In this document: positions 40,402 through 53,395 of the stretch, one piece after another
How the letters are laid out: every line of letters begins with the position of its first letter
How positions within the stretch are numbered: the stretch's first letter is position 1
NCBI GenBank assembly: GCA_950097015.1
Contig: CATNEN010000001.1
Span: forward strand, 18,728,501-18,792,500
Length of the DNA stretch: 64,000 bases
DNA from: Macrostomum hystrix
Taxonomy: Eukaryota > Platyhelminthes > Macrostomidae
Direction: 5' to 3'
The notes under the pieces: model-generated
The model's database searches: none
Told to the model about the DNA's origin: nothing
Seen by the model: the letters and a program-made list of their open reading frames with translations, nothing else
Made by a program: the position numbers and the translations under genes

Positions 40402-43172
40402 TCAAGCGAGCTCCTGAGCCAGCTTGTTCACTCGCTCCAGGCCCTCCATGTAGCTGAAAAGCCGCATTAGGCAGTCCTGCTCGGCCGGAGACACTTTGGA
40501 GCCGGCAGCAGCTATGGAAGGCAGAGTGTGTCTGAAGATGGCTTCGGACATGCTCACAATGCCGGAGCGGAAGTACGACTCCAGACGGCGCAGCTGCCGC
40601 CGGAGCTGACTGTTGTCAATCTGGCTGAGCGCCTCCTTGAGCGGAGAGCTGTGACTGCCGAGACCGTTTGACAGCAAAGCGCTACCGCCGGCGTTGTGAC
40701 TGTGGCTGTTGTTGTTGTTGCTGTTGGTGGCTGCCAATGAAAACAGGCTCGGAGGCTGCTGAGGTGGCGGTGGCGGCGGCGGAGGATTGAAGATGGGATT
40801 ATAAGGTGCAGATGGATTGAATCCGAGCTGTTGCTGATGCTGATGCTGCTGCTGCTGCTGCTGCTGATGCTGCTGCTGAGATCCTAGGCTACCACTGAGT
40901 GCTAAGGCTAGGAGAGCCTTTTGTGTCTGGCTGTCAATAGCCTGCTGCTGCATCAGCTGCGACTCTGAGACAACTGGCATAGTCTTCAGGCCCCCCATGA
41001 GTGACATGGGAGGTGTGCTCATTGAGCAGTTGTTTGCTGAGATTGCCTGTAGCGAGGCCTGTGACGATTGGAAATTGCTGTGAAGACCAGCTGCCGCTGC
41101 CAGTGCCTGAGGATCGGAGACGGTGGGCCGCGTGAGATGCGTTTCCCCGAGACAAAATAAGCCTGACCCATTATTTAGAGCACACTAGCTGTTCAGAGTA
41201 AACTCAAGCCCCGAACACACACCTGAAGTCCTCCAGCACCGCCGGAGTCGCCGCCAGCTCCGTCCAGAGCTGCCGGGGCTGCTGGGCCGCCTAGGGAGTC
41301 GGACAGGCGCTGCTGAATGCTGGCCAGATCCTCCAGCGATTCGTGCCGCGCCCGCTTGGCGAAGGAGCCCAGCAGCAGGGAGGAGTCGCGATACGGTCCG
41401 TCGTTGCTGCGCGACAGTCTCGAGTCATCGTCGGCGGCGTCAACAGCTGAGACCTCGGATTCTCCAATGACCGAGTCGCAACCGTCGGCGCAGCCACCGT
41501 TCTCTGACATCGAGAGCTGCTGCTGCCGGCGGCGCTCCCGGCGGCGACGCAGCAGGGCGCTGCTCTTCAAAGACAGGCCGCCAGCGTCGGCTGGCTGCTC
41601 CGCGGTGTCCTTCTCGGCTGCTACGCCGGTGGCGTCGCTGGATGAGACCGACAGCCTGGTGACGGGCCACTTGATGATCACCTGGTTGGTTGGCGACGAT
41701 TAAACTAAGTTTGGAGTCATTAATTCTAGGGAGCCCTAACCCCAAATCCCTGGGAATCCTAAAAACTGATTCTCTGAAACATTAATCCAATGCAATATGA
41801 TTTCCCCAGATGCAGCAACGCAGACTCACCTGAGTAGGTGTACCCGGGCTGCTAAAGTCACCCCTGAAGAACTCCTCCTTGCCAGTCGGCGGGTGATTGT
41901 GAAACCGCCGGGCGTCCACCTGGCGGACGGAGAGCAGGCGGGGTCCCAGGCTGATGGCCGTGGCAGAGCAGAAGCGCTTGCTGCAGCGCCAGAATACCCG
42001 GCCGTCCTTGCCAGCGCGGCTCTCCGTCATCTTGTAGCCGTCAATCACAATGCTGGTCTTGTTCTTCCTGGTGATGTCCCATTTCACGTTAACCAGGCCG
42101 CGGGTCTCCTTGCAGGACCGCTCGACCTCCACGCTGGCGACGCTGTGAGAGGATGAGCAGCTTACTGCTGACTGCGGCTCCTGCGTGGAAATTGGGATTA
42201 TTTAATTCGTTCAGCGATCCACCACAGGGATATTATACCGAATAAATTTGAAATGCTTCTTAAATCCTAAAATTAATTCCGAAAATTTCCCGATCCTTAA
42301 TCTATGAGATCCTAATCGTTAATCCATCAAATCCCAATCATTAATCCATCAGATCCCAATCGTTAATCCATCAAATCCTAATCCTTAATCCATCAGATCC
42401 CAATCCTTAATCCATCAGATCCCAATCCTTAATCCATCAGATCCCAATCTTTAATCCATCAGATCCCAATCTTTAATCCATCAAAACCCAATCCTTAATC
42501 CATCAAATCCCAATCATTAATCCATCAGATCCCAATCATTAATCCATCAAATCGCAATCATTAATCCATCAGATCCCAATCATTAATCCATCAAATCCCA
42601 ATCATTAATCCATAAAATCCCAATTATTAATCCAACAAATCCCAATCCTTAATCCATCAGATCCCAATCCTTAATCCATCAAATCCCAATCATTAATCCA
42701 TCAGATCCCAATCCTTAATCCATCAGATCCCAATCATTAATCCATCAAATCCCAATCCCGCATCAAACGCATATCTCACCATTTTCCCCAGCAGCTCAGA
42801 GTGCGGCAAATTTTCGCCTCCAGATGCGGATGACGGCTGCTGCTGCTGCGGTGGCGGGGTCCGGAAAGCGCACGGCTCAGGCACTGAGCAGGGGCTGGCA
42901 GTGGACTTCTCAGCCTCATCGTGATACTCCTCATCTTCTGCCTCAGCGTCGCGAGCTTCCTCGGTTGCTCCGGCCTCCGCTTTGGGCTGCTCATCATCAG
43001 CTGCCGGGCCTTCACCCTCGATGTCGACGACCTCGTCTTCGCCTGAGCGAGCGACCACTTCGGATTCGAAATCCGATTCCGAATATCGCCGCTTCATCTT
43101 CTTCTTCTGTTGTTGTTGCTGCAGCTGCTGCTGCTCCAAGTCTATTTCAGGGGCTTCTTCAACGGTGGACAT
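40402..43172 (-). CDS. FLYWCH zinc-finger protein, 4 exons
   Basis: Predicted nuclear DNA-binding protein. CDS joins complement(42780..43172), (41830..42180), (41223..41681) and (40402..41106): 1,908 nt, 635 residues; every junction is phase 0 with GT-AG ends. Exon 1: poly-Gln, a basic KKKMKRRY stretch (possible NLS) and a long acidic region. Exon 2: one FLYWCH finger, with GYKMTESRAGKDGRVFWRC, then KRFCSATAI and RFHNHPP giving the C2H2 set. Exon 3: low-complexity Ser/Ala, an Arg-rich run (LLRRRRERRRQQQ) and a conserved-looking KRARHESLEDLASIQQRLS helix. Exon 4: Gln/His, Pro and Asn tracts ending in a likely folded C-terminal helical domain (LRRQLRRLESYFRSGIVSMS to the stop). One finger plus a C-terminal helical domain recalls nematode PEB-1/FLH regulators. 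Intron 1 is largely a minisatellite. Confidence 0.88.
42290..42765. repeat. 22-bp minisatellite in FLYWCH intron 1
   Basis: About 21 copies of a unit containing TTAATCCATCAGATCCCAAT, with variants CAAATCCC and CTTAATCC/CATTAATCC. It fills most of the 599-bp intron and stops about 15 bases from the exon 1 donor. Confidence 0.95.
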
Positions 43173-44305
43173 TAGTATCCTAAAATATCTATTTGCATAT
43201 GAGTGGGGGCGCCAAATTGCTTAAGAACGGAGACAGGCTCACGCAGAAAGCAGAACCTGATAGATAAGACTTATCTTTCTCTTAACTAATAAGTTTAGCC
43301 CCAAAGTAGCTTTTATAGGAAATCTATCTAGGCCCGTTTGAAAGGGTCGGCGGCGTTTTTTAATAGGGGGTGGCGGGTGGTAGGGTTTAACAGGCTGGGT
43401 AATCCTTGAGGGCACTGTGTGTGCGAAGATATGACCGTTTTATACGCACACACACAGACAACCCCAAAAACAAGGGAGAGAGGGAGACGGAGAGATAAAG
43501 TGACGAAGAAGTGACGAAGGGGTGGCGGGGGCAAAAGAGGGAGAGAGAATCAAACCTCTCGCCCACCCCTCCTCCTCCTGAAGGGGCCCCAGCGCCAATG
43601 GCTATAATTGGAAGCTAAAATTTAACCCCAAAACATCCACCCCCAGGCCCCGAGCCAAATCCATACGCCACCGCTAACCCCGTTTGGGCCATGAAGGCTT
43701 AGCCTTAGCCCATGATATTTTATATAATACTGGCTACACCAATGGCAATTTAGCAAAGCACGCGCGTCACGGGTGAGCAGGACGGGAGGGTTAGTTATCA
43801 TGAGTGTGCAATTCTCGCTGTATGCTAGCTATGTCCTGTGTTTAGGCGTGTGTGTGTGTTTCGGGGAGGGTCGTTGATTAGGACAAAGACCGGCGCGTCA
43901 ATAAACCCGGAACGCACCCGGCACACAGGCCGGAATTTTTTTCTAGCTAAAGCTCTTCATTGGTCCAGTCGGATCTAAAATTTTCGACTGGAGTGACGGG
44001 GTGCTACACAGCCGAGGCCTGTCCTAACCATAGCAATTCTCAGAAGGAAGTTCTTTGTTTGAGAAATTTGTGCTTGTCCTAGCGGTACGAGTTAGGTACA
44101 AGGAAACGAAAGTAGCTAATTGATAGTTAGTAGCGCTAAAACTAGACTACAACTAACGCTCTGGGAGATTAAAAGAACAAAGACAGAAGGCATGGAAGTA
44201 GTTTTTTATTCAGTTTATTTTAATGAGCTTAAAATAATTCTATAACGACTATTTAAACCCTTTTGATTTTGCCAGCTAATCTAAATCATGTTTATCACAT
44301 AAGTA
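43173..44305 (-). promoter_or_regulatory. GC-rich upstream region of the FLYWCH gene
   Basis: Immediately 5' of the FLYWCH start codon, GC-richer than most intergenic DNA here, with G/C runs and a short CACACACA tract near 43445. It probably contains the promoter and 5' UTR. No TATA box or defined transcription-factor site is claimed. Confidence 0.35.
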
Positions 44306-46705
44306 GAACATGTTAGACACAAGTCTAACCTGTTAGACACAAGTCTAACCTGTTAGACACAAGTCTAACCTGTTTGACACAAGTCTAACCTGTTTGACAC
44401 AAGTCTAACCTGTTAGACACAAGTCTAACCTGTTTGACACAAGTCTAACCTGTTAGACACAAGTCTAACCTGTTTGACACAAGTCTAACCTGTTAGACAC
44501 AAGTCTAACCTGTTTGACACAAGTCTAACCTGTTTGACACAAATCTAACCTGTTTGACACCAGTCTAACCTGTTTGACACAAGTCTAACCTGTTTGACAC
44601 AAATCTAACCTGTTTGACACAAGTCTAACCTGTTAGACACAAATCTAACCTGTTTGACACCAGTCTAACCTGTTTGACACAAGTCTAACATGTTAGACAC
44701 AAGTCTAACCTGTTAGACACAAGTCTAACCTGTTTGACACAAATCGAACCTGTTTGACACAAGTCTAACCTGTTTGACACAAGTCTAACCTGTTTGACAC
44801 AAATCTAACCTGTTTGACACAAGTCTAACCTGTTAGACACAAATCTAACCTGTTTGACACCAGTCTAACCTGTTTGACACAAGTCTAACATGTTAGACAC
44901 AAGTCTAACCTGTTAGACACAAATCTAACCTGTTTGACACAAGTCTAACCTGTTTGACACAAGTCTAACCTGTTTGACACAAATCTAACCTGTTTGACAC
45001 AATCACAAAGCTGTTAGGCACAAGTCTAACCTTTTAGACACAAGTCTAACCTGTTAGACACAAATCTAACCTGTTTGACACAAATCTAACCTGTTTGACA
45101 CAAGTCTAACCTGTTTGACACCAGTCTAACCTGTTTGACACAAGTCTAACCTGTTTGACACAAGTCTAACCTGTTTGACACAAGTCTAACCTGTTTGACA
45201 CAAGTCTAACCTGTTTGACACAAGTCTAACCTGTTTGACACAAGTCTAACCTGTTTGACACAAGTCTAACCTGTAAGACACAGATCGAACCTGTTAGGCA
45301 CAAGTCTAACCTGTTTGACACAAGTCTAACCTGTTTGACACAAATCTAACCTGTTTGACACAAATCGAACCTGTTTGACACAAATCTAACCTGTTTGACA
45401 CAAGTCTAACCTGTTTGACACAAATCTAACCTGTTTGACACAATCACAAAGCTGTTAGGCACAAGTCTAACCTTTTAGACACAAGTCTAACCTGTTAGAC
45501 ACAAATCTAACCTGTTTGACACAAATCTAACCTGTTTGACACAAGTCTAACCTGTTTGACACCAGTCTAACCTGTTTGACACAAGTCTAACCTGTTTGAC
45601 ACAAGTCTAACCTGTTTGACACAAGTCTAACCTGTTTGACACAAGTCTAACCTGTTTGACACAAGTCTAACCTGTTTGACACAAGTCTAACCTGTTTGAC
45701 ACAAGTCTAACCTGTTTGACACAGATCGAACCTGTTAGGCACAAGTCTAACCTGTTTGACACAAGTCTAACCTGTTTGACACAAATCTAACCTGTTTGAC
45801 ACAAATCGAACCTGTTTGACACAAATCTAACCTGTTTGACACAAGTCTAACCTGTTTGACACAAATCTAACCTGTTTGACACAAATCTAACCTGTTTGAC
45901 ACAAGTCTAACCTGTTTGACACAAGTCTAACCTGTTTGACACAAATCTAACCTGTTTGACACAAGTCTAACCTGTTTGACACAAGTCTAACCTGTTTGAC
46001 ACAAGTCTAACCTGTTTGACACAAGTCTAACCTGTTTGACACAAGTCTAACCTGTAAGACACAGATCGAACCTGTTAGGCACAAGTCTAACCTGTTTGAC
46101 ACAAGTCTAACCTGTTTGACACAAATCTAACCTGTTTGACACAAATCGAACCTGTTTGACACAAATCTAACCTGTTTGACACAAGTCTAACCTGTTTGAC
46201 ACAAATCTAACCTGCTTGACACAAATCTAACCTGTTTGACACAAATCTAACCTGCTTGACACAAATCTAACCTGTTTGACACAAATCTAACCTGTTTGAC
46301 ACAATCACAAAGCTGTTAGGCACAAGTCTAACCTGTTAGACACAAGTCTAACCTGTTTGACACAAGTCTAACCTGTTTGACACAAGTCTAACCTGTTTGA
46401 CACAAGTCTAACCTGTTTGACACAAATCTAACCTGTTTGACACAAATCTAACCTGCTTGACACAAATCTAACCTGTTTGACACAAGTCTAACCTGTTTGA
46501 CACAAATCTAACCTGTTTGACACAAATCTAACCTGTTTGACACAAATCTAACCTGTTTGACACAAATCTAACCTGTTTGACACAAATCTAACCTGTTTGA
46601 CACAAATCTAACCTGTTTGACACAAATCTAACCTGTTTGACACAAATCTAACCTGTTTGACACAAATCTAACCTGTTTGACACAAATCTAACCTGTTAGA
46701 CATGA
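44306..46705. repeat. 20-bp minisatellite with hairpin unit and ~440-bp higher-order period
   Basis: About 120 copies of ACAAGTCTAACCTGTTTGAC. Copies reading GTTAGACACAAGTCTAAC form a perfect 7-bp stem with an ACAA loop; most copies carry TTTGAC, which breaks a pair. A marker variant (AATCACAAAGCTGTTAGGCA) recurs at ~45001, 45442 and 46303 (441 and 861 bp apart) and ACAGATCGAACCTGTTAGGC at ~45282 and 45722, showing a ~440-bp supra-repeat. Confidence 0.97.
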
Positions 46706-47324
46706 CTCGAAACTGATTTCATACTTGTCGGAAATTATTAGAACCTGATTAGAACAAGTTCTTAACATTCCAGATGCAGCGCGTCACCAATGATTCACTA
46801 TCAACATCAAATCATTTCCTGTTTATCAATCTGTGCTACCTCACTGAATTCTACACTGTATAGAAGACAGCTGAAGTAGCACAGACGATGCATCCGGCAT
46901 GTCGGAAGTGGATCAGCGAAATGCCATCCGAAGCCCACGGCTGTATCAGTTTTGTACTAATGAGGCAGGCCAAGGAAAAGTGAAAGCTGCTACAACTGTG
47001 TTTATCATCAATTATTTCAATATCCACACACACACACACAAGTTGACAATGTATAGATTAAAAACAAACCGAAACTATGCACAGTCTTTGTGGCTTCGAC
47101 TTAATAACTCCATGCTGCAGATGCGGAATAAAAATACAAAACACCGGTATGCTTGTTTAACGCGAGTGTGACTCTAGTGAGGTGTGTGAGTTAAGGGTGG
47201 CACTCAGCTACAAAAGTGGATTCCCAATACGAGTAACTGCTGTTGGAGCAGGTAGGCATCGCAAATGGTTAAAATTATTCATCTGCACCATGCAGTGCCG
47301 CATTCAGCAAACCCAATGACCTTC
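46706..47324. other. Spacer between arrays, no feature
   Basis: Unique sequence with a short (CA)n tract near 47028. No ORF with motifs. Confidence 0.5.
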
Positions 47325-48110
47325 CATTGCCTCCTTCCACCTTCTCTCCCTCTCCCTCCTTCCGCCTTCTCTCCCTCTCCCTCCTTCCGCATTCTCTCCC
47401 TCTCCCTCCTTCCGCCTTCTCTCCCTCTCCCTCCTTCCGCCTTCTCTGCCTCTCCCTCCTTCCGCCTTCTCTGCCTCTCCCTCCTTCCGCATTCTCTGCC
47501 TCTCCCTCCTTCCGCATTCTCTCCCTCTCCCTCCTTCCGCCTTCTCTCCCTTTCACTCCTTCCGCCTTCTCTCCCTCTCCCTGCTTCCGCCTTCTCTCCC
47601 TCTCCCTGCTTCCGCCTTCTCTCCCTCTCCCTGCTTCCGCCTTCTCTCCCTTTCACTCCTTCCGCCTTCTCTCCCTCTCCCTCCTTCCGCCTTCTCTCCC
47701 TTTCACTCCTTCCGCCTTCTCTCCCTCTCCCTCCTTCCGCCTTCTCTCCCTCTCCCTCCTTCCACCTTCTCTCCCTCTCCCTCCTTCCGCTCTCTCCGCT
47801 CTCGCCCTCCTTCTGCTCTTGGCCTCCTTCCGCTCTCTCTCCGCTCTCTCCCTCCTTCCGCCTTCCACTCCCTCCTTCCGCTCTCTCCGCTCTCTCCCTC
47901 CTTCCGCTCTCTCCGCTCTCTCCCTCCTTCCGCTCCCTCCCTGCCGCTCTCTCCGCTCTCTCCCTCCTTCCGCTCCCTCCCTGCCGCTCTCTCCGCTCTC
48001 TCCCTCCTTCCGCTCTCTTCTCCGCTCCCTCCCTCCTTCCGTTTTCTCTCTCTCCGTCTCCCTCCGCTCTCTTCTGCGCTCTCTCATCTTTCTGCTCACT
48101 ACTTTTGCTC
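47325..48110. repeat. 25-bp pyrimidine minisatellite
   Basis: Units containing CTCCCTCTCCCTCCTTCCGC, regular to ~47790, then shorter irregular CTCTCCGCTCTCTCCCTCC units. Strict polypyrimidine/polypurine strands could form triplex DNA. Long Ser/Pro/Leu and Arg/Glu/Gly ORFs on both strands are artefacts. Confidence 0.93.
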
Positions 48111-48869
48111 AATTTCTCCTTACGCTCTCTCCTATTTCCATTTTTCCTCTATCTGCATCCGCTCTCTCTCCTTCTACCTCTCCCTCTCTCTTTTCCCTCC
48201 ATATCTGATTTTAGTTTTTCATATTCCCTACGGTTTCCTTCGTCCTTGCTTGAGAAGAGCAGCAGTCAGTCTGTCAGTCTCCGAGTGAACTAACTGGTTC
48301 CGCTTTTCATAAAAAAGATTCGCTCGCATAATGAGTAGTTGTCAAGGCCATGAACTCCTCTTTAGCATTCTTCATCTTTGTCTTTCGGTGACATTCAGAA
48401 GGAGACACGGGTTTTTAATCCAGCCTTAATTACCAGAGAGTTTACAAGCATGGATGAAAGAAGCATTAAAAAACTTGCACAATGAGGGACCCGCATTGGT
48501 TGGTGTCTTTTGTTCGGCATGTTTAACAGAACATCATAAATAACAGTTATTATTGTATGAAGCAGGTGAATTCAAGCACTATGACACGTTCCGCCGTCAG
48601 GTTTGACCTTCCAACAGGGACAGGAAACGTTTTATATTATTTTACTTCTTAAATCCAGTCCTAGGAGTAGAATTTTTTTTGGAAAAAGACTCGATAAACC
48701 TGATGATTTTTATTTGATGGTTGAGCAAATTTTCTGGGTACAAGAGGCTAATGAAGAAGAAGCGACAGAAGTAAAATTTATGGGAGAGAAAAAGAGTAGA
48801 AGAGAGAGAATGTAGAGGAGAAGTTAGAGTAGGTATAGTAGGAGATGGAGAAGGTAGACTACGAGCGTA
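48111..48869. other. Spacer between arrays, no feature
   Basis: Mostly unique AT-rich sequence, pyrimidine-rich at the left edge and purine-rich at the right edge where the next array starts. A 70-codon ORF at 48603 shows no motif. Confidence 0.45.
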
Positions 48870-49140
48870 AAAGGGTTGAGAAGGTAGACAGAAAGGTAGA
48901 GAAGGTAGACTAAACGGTAGAGAGTATAGACTAAACGGTAGAGAGTATAGACTAAACGGTAGAGAGTATAGACTAAACGGTAGAGAGTATAGAATAAACG
49001 GTAGAGAGTATAGACTAAACGGTAGAGAGTATAGACTAAACGGTAGAGAGTATAGACTAAACGGTAGAGAGTATAGACTAAACGGTAGAGAGTATAGAAT
49101 AAATGGTAGAGAGTATAGACTAAAGGTTATATTTGGTAGA
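48870..49140. repeat. 21-bp minisatellite
   Basis: About 11 copies of a unit containing GGTAGAGAGTATAGACTAAA, with a GAATAAA variant. Confidence 0.93.
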
Positions 49141-49794
49141 CCAGAAGGTAGAGTAGGTAGACTCTACAGTGCATATCGCATCTAAGTCAACCGTCAGTGG
49201 CAGACAGTCACGTGACCAAGCCAGACCGGAAAGCGGCGGCTGTAGAAAACGCGCATTTAGCAGAAAAAAACATTCCTGGCTCGAGTCCAGGGTTGTAAAA
49301 CAAAGTGAGTAATCTTTTCTCTCGAAACGCTATTATTCTGCAAGACTTCCAGCAAATGTTAGCGATGAGTTTCGAGTAGAACGAAACCAGCCCTGCCAGT
49401 GAGTACTAGCCTACTTCCTTTTTTTATTTGAGTGCATTCCATTCAGGCATTTTTTGAGTCACTTTCATGTCGGCCGTTTAATTGACAGGTTCGGTGCTGG
49501 GAGGGGCATGCCACAACGCCCAGGTGGTTTTTGCTTGACCGGCGCAGCCCAGCGTACTGACTCACTGATGCAGGAAAGACTCATTGTGTGTGGTTTTTCT
49601 GGTTTGAAAAGTTTTTTTTGCAGCGGAACGAAAACGGAAATTTTATTACGATAATTTTACTGCGATAAACTTTACTACTTATTTGGGTGTACATAGGTAG
49701 ATGCCTACATTGTAGGCACAAACATTTGTATACATTAAAGGTAGATAGGTACATAGCAAGTAGATAAGTAAATAGAAGAAATAGAAGGTACATA
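49141..49794. other. Spacer between arrays, no feature
   Basis: Unique sequence including a CACGTG site near 49212. Short ORFs have no motifs. Confidence 0.45.
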
Positions 49795-50967
49795 GTACTA
49801 AGATATTGGTACATAGTACTGAGATATTGGTACATAGTGCTGATAGATTGGTACATAGTGCTGATAGATTGGTACATAGTGCTGATAGATTGGTACATAG
49901 TGCTGAGATATTGGTACATAGTACTGAGATATTGGTACATAGTGCTGATAGATTGGTACATAGTGCTGATAGATTGGTACATAGTGCTGATAGATTGGTA
50001 CATAGTGCTGATAGATTGGTACATAGTGCTGATAGATTGGTACATGGTGCTATGATATTGGTACATAGTGCTGATAGATTGGTACATAGTGCTGATATAT
50101 TGGTACATAGTGCTGATAGATTGGTACATGGTGCTATGATATTGGTACATAGTGCTGATAGATTGGTAAATAGTGCTGATATATTGGTACATAGTGCTGA
50201 TAGATTCGTACATAGTGCTGATAGATTGGTACATGGTGCTATGATATTGGTACATGCTACTGATAGATTGGTACATAGTACTGATAGATTGCTGCATAGT
50301 ACTGATATATTGTTGGATAGTACTGAGATATTGGTACATGGTGCTGATAGATTGGTACATTGTTGCATAGTACTGAGATATTGGTACATGCTGCTGATAG
50401 ATTGGTACATTGTTGCATAGTACTGAGATATTGGTACATGCTGCTGATAGATTGGTACATAGTACTGATAGATTGTTGCATAGTACTGAGATATTGGTAC
50501 ATAGTACTGAGATATTGGAACATGGTGCTGATAGATTGGTACATTGTTGCATAGTACTGAGATATTGGTACATGCTGCTGATAGATTGGTACATTGTTGC
50601 ATAGTACTGAGATATTGGTACATGCTGCTGATAGATTGGTACATAGTACTGATAGATTGCTGCATAGTACTGATATATTGTTGGATAGTACTGAGATATT
50701 GGTACATGCTGCTGATAGATTGGTACATAGTACTGATAGATTGTTGCATAGTACTGAGATATTGGTACATAGTACTGAGATATTGGAACATGGTGCTGAT
50801 AGATTGGTACATTGTTGCATAGTACTGAGATATTGGAACATGGTGCTGATAGATTGGTACATAGTACTGAGATATTGGCACATGGTGCTGATAGATTGGT
50901 ACATGCTGCTGATAGATTGGTACATGCTGCTGATAGATTGGTACATGCTGCTGATAGATTGGTACAT
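49795..50967. repeat. 22-bp minisatellite
   Basis: About 52 copies of a unit containing TTGGTACATAGTGCTGATAG, with variants ACTGAGATA, CATGGTGC, CATGCTGC and TTGTTGCATAG. A block containing the TTGTTGCATAG variant is duplicated in order (~50340-50480 and ~50530-50650). Open frames of over 450 codons on the minus strand are artefacts. Confidence 0.96.
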
Positions 50968-51227
50968 GTAAAAATGCGTGCGCCAAGGTGCACATGCACT
51001 TCCATTGATTAGCTTGTGAATGAAAAAAATGCAGATTAGCAACATCCTTGTACAAATAGAACGAGTGCAACATGTACAAATTGAAAAAACTTTGTTGTCC
51101 AGAATTGGTATCTCGGCTTGGCACCATGTTGGTGGGGTGACACGATGCGCAATATTGGCAATTGTGGATTCCGGTGCGAATGCACTCGGAGAGGACTGGA
51201 GAATGAATGTACGATGTCTCATACCCT

Positions 51228-51975
51228 AATCTTACGATTTCTCATAGTCTAATCTCACGATTTCTCATACTCGAGTCTCACGATTTCTCATACTCGAGTC
51301 TCACGATTTCTTATGGTCTAATCTCAATATTTCTCATACTCTAATCTCACGATTTCTCATAATCTAATCTCACGATTTCTCATACTCTTATCTCACGATT
51401 TCTCATACTCGATTCTTACGATTTCTCACAGTCTAATCTCATGATTTATCATGCTCTACTCTAACGATTTCTCATACTCTAATCTCACGATTTCTTATGG
51501 TCTAATCTCATGATTTCTCATAGTCTAATCTCACGATTTCTCATAGTCTAATCCCACGATTTATCATGCTCTAATCTAACGATTTCTCATAGTCAAAATC
51601 TCACGATTTCTTATGGTCTAATCTCACGATTTCTTATGGTCTAATCTCACGATTTCTCATACTCGATTCTTATGATTTCTCATACTCTAATCTCACGATT
51701 TCTCATATTCTAAACTCATGATTTTTCATAGTCATAATCTTACGATTTCTCATAGTCTAATCTCACGATTTATCATAGTCTAATCTCACGATTTATCATA
51801 GTCTAATCTCACGATTTATCATAGTCTAATCTCACGATTTATCATAGTCTAATCTCACGATTTATCATAGTCTAATCTCACGATTTATCATAGTCTAATC
51901 TCACGATTTCTCATAGTCTAATCTCACGATTTCTCATAGTCTAATCTCACGATTTCTCATAGTCTAATCTCACAG
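51228..51975. repeat. 23-bp minisatellite, degenerate left, homogeneous right
   Basis: About 32 copies of a unit containing CTCACGATTTCTCATAGTC. The left part shows many unit variants (ACTCGA, TTATGG), while the right (51750-51975) is nearly identical copies, as expected for recent expansion at one end. Confidence 0.94.
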
Positions 51976-52744
51976 CTTAAGTCTCATGAATTCTCCCAGT
52001 AGAATCTAATATTTTTTCCACCCATTTATCTATCCTATCCTGATTGTCTGATGTGACAGGAAAATGGATACATTTAGTTTGCAGTCGAATCTATCCAGGC
52101 CTCACATTTATCGGTAACCAATCTGCACCTGTTTTCAAGTGTGTGGCGAAATGGCAACAATCACAAGACCAAACTACAAATTGTATAAGCATTTGTTTAG
52201 GCAAACAGTGAAGGCAGTCACACTCCATGACATGAATGAATTTGGGCAACTTCTGTCTTTGTATTTTAGTCTGCCAAAAACTGTCTAACAGAAGTATCAG
52301 GCTATCAGGCGATTCAGCAAAGCTTCTAGTGTTGATTGTCCCAGTTGGTGCTTAACCAGCTCGAGTTCTCGATTATATACTGGGCCCTTCTATCATTGGC
52401 ACGCTTGTCAGTTGCAAGACCAATGCAAACAGAAGTTCACGCTAAAATCTTACGCGCTTATCTGATCTTGCAATTCATAGCTATCAAAGCATTCCAGAAC
52501 CATTAACTGACTATGCGTAATGTAAACCAAAAACTATTGGCATAGCTAAGATCGTAAAAAACCCTGTACCAAATACTTGGTGTCGCTGTGGCCCGGGTGT
52601 CTACCAAAACAGGCTTGTTATAACAAAACTGCTTAGTAGCGGCCGTCTGGCTTTTAAGTGTGTTGTTGAAAGGGGGCAAAGAACCCGGATGTGGGGTAAG
52701 ATTCCAAAAATAATTTGGCAAATGGCTTCATAAAAATGATTTTG
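51976..52744. other. Spacer between arrays, no feature
   Basis: Unique sequence; no ORF with recognisable motifs and no transposon signature. Confidence 0.45.
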
Positions 52745-53395
52745 TCATTCTGAAAACCTCATTCTGAAATCTGAAATCCTCATTCTGAAATCTGAAATCC
52801 TCATTCTGAAATCAGAAATCCTCATTCTGAAATCAGAAATCCTCATTCTGAAATCAGAAATCCTCATCCTGAAATCAGAAATCCTCATTCTGAAATCAGA
52901 AATCCTCATCCTGAAATCTGAAATCCTCATTCTGAAATCAGAAATACCCATTATGAAACCTGAAATCCTCATTCTGAAATCTGAAATCCTCATTCTGAAA
53001 TCAGAAATCCTCATTCTGAAATCTGAAATCCTCATTCTGAAATCAGAAACCCTCATTATGAAATCAGAAACCCTCATTATGAAATCAGAAATCCTGATTC
53101 TAAAATCTGAAATCCTCATCCTGAAATCAGAAATCCTCATTATGAAATCTGAAATCCTCATTCTGAAATCAGAAATCCTCATTCTGAAATCAGAAATCCT
53201 CATCCTGAAATCAGAAATCCTCAATCTGAAATCAGAAATCCTGATTCTAAAATCTGAAATCCCTATTATAAAATCGGAAATCCTCATTATAAAACCAGAA
53301 ACCCTCATTATGAAATCAGAAATCCTCATATTGAAATCCCCATTTTTTAATTCTCATTTTGAATTACTTATTGTAAAATCCTCATTCTGAAATCA
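52745..53395. repeat. 21-bp minisatellite
   Basis: About 31 copies of a unit containing ATCCTCATTCTGAAATCAG (variants CTCATCCTG, CATTATG, AATCTG). Because 21 is a multiple of three, both strands stay open for 145-194 codons; I do not call these genes. Confidence 0.95.

Noticed and set aside
40934-41155. Alternative frame with a 73-codon ORF at the start of FLYWCH exon 4
   Set aside because: The acceptor at 41107 is phase 0 and matches the frame of the long C-terminal exon; the other frame lacks continuation.
49581-51222. Minus-strand ORFs of ~320-480 codons (Tyr/Gln/Ser/Ile repeats)
   Set aside because: Created by the 22-bp array; three frames are equally open, and the ends run into unrelated sequence.
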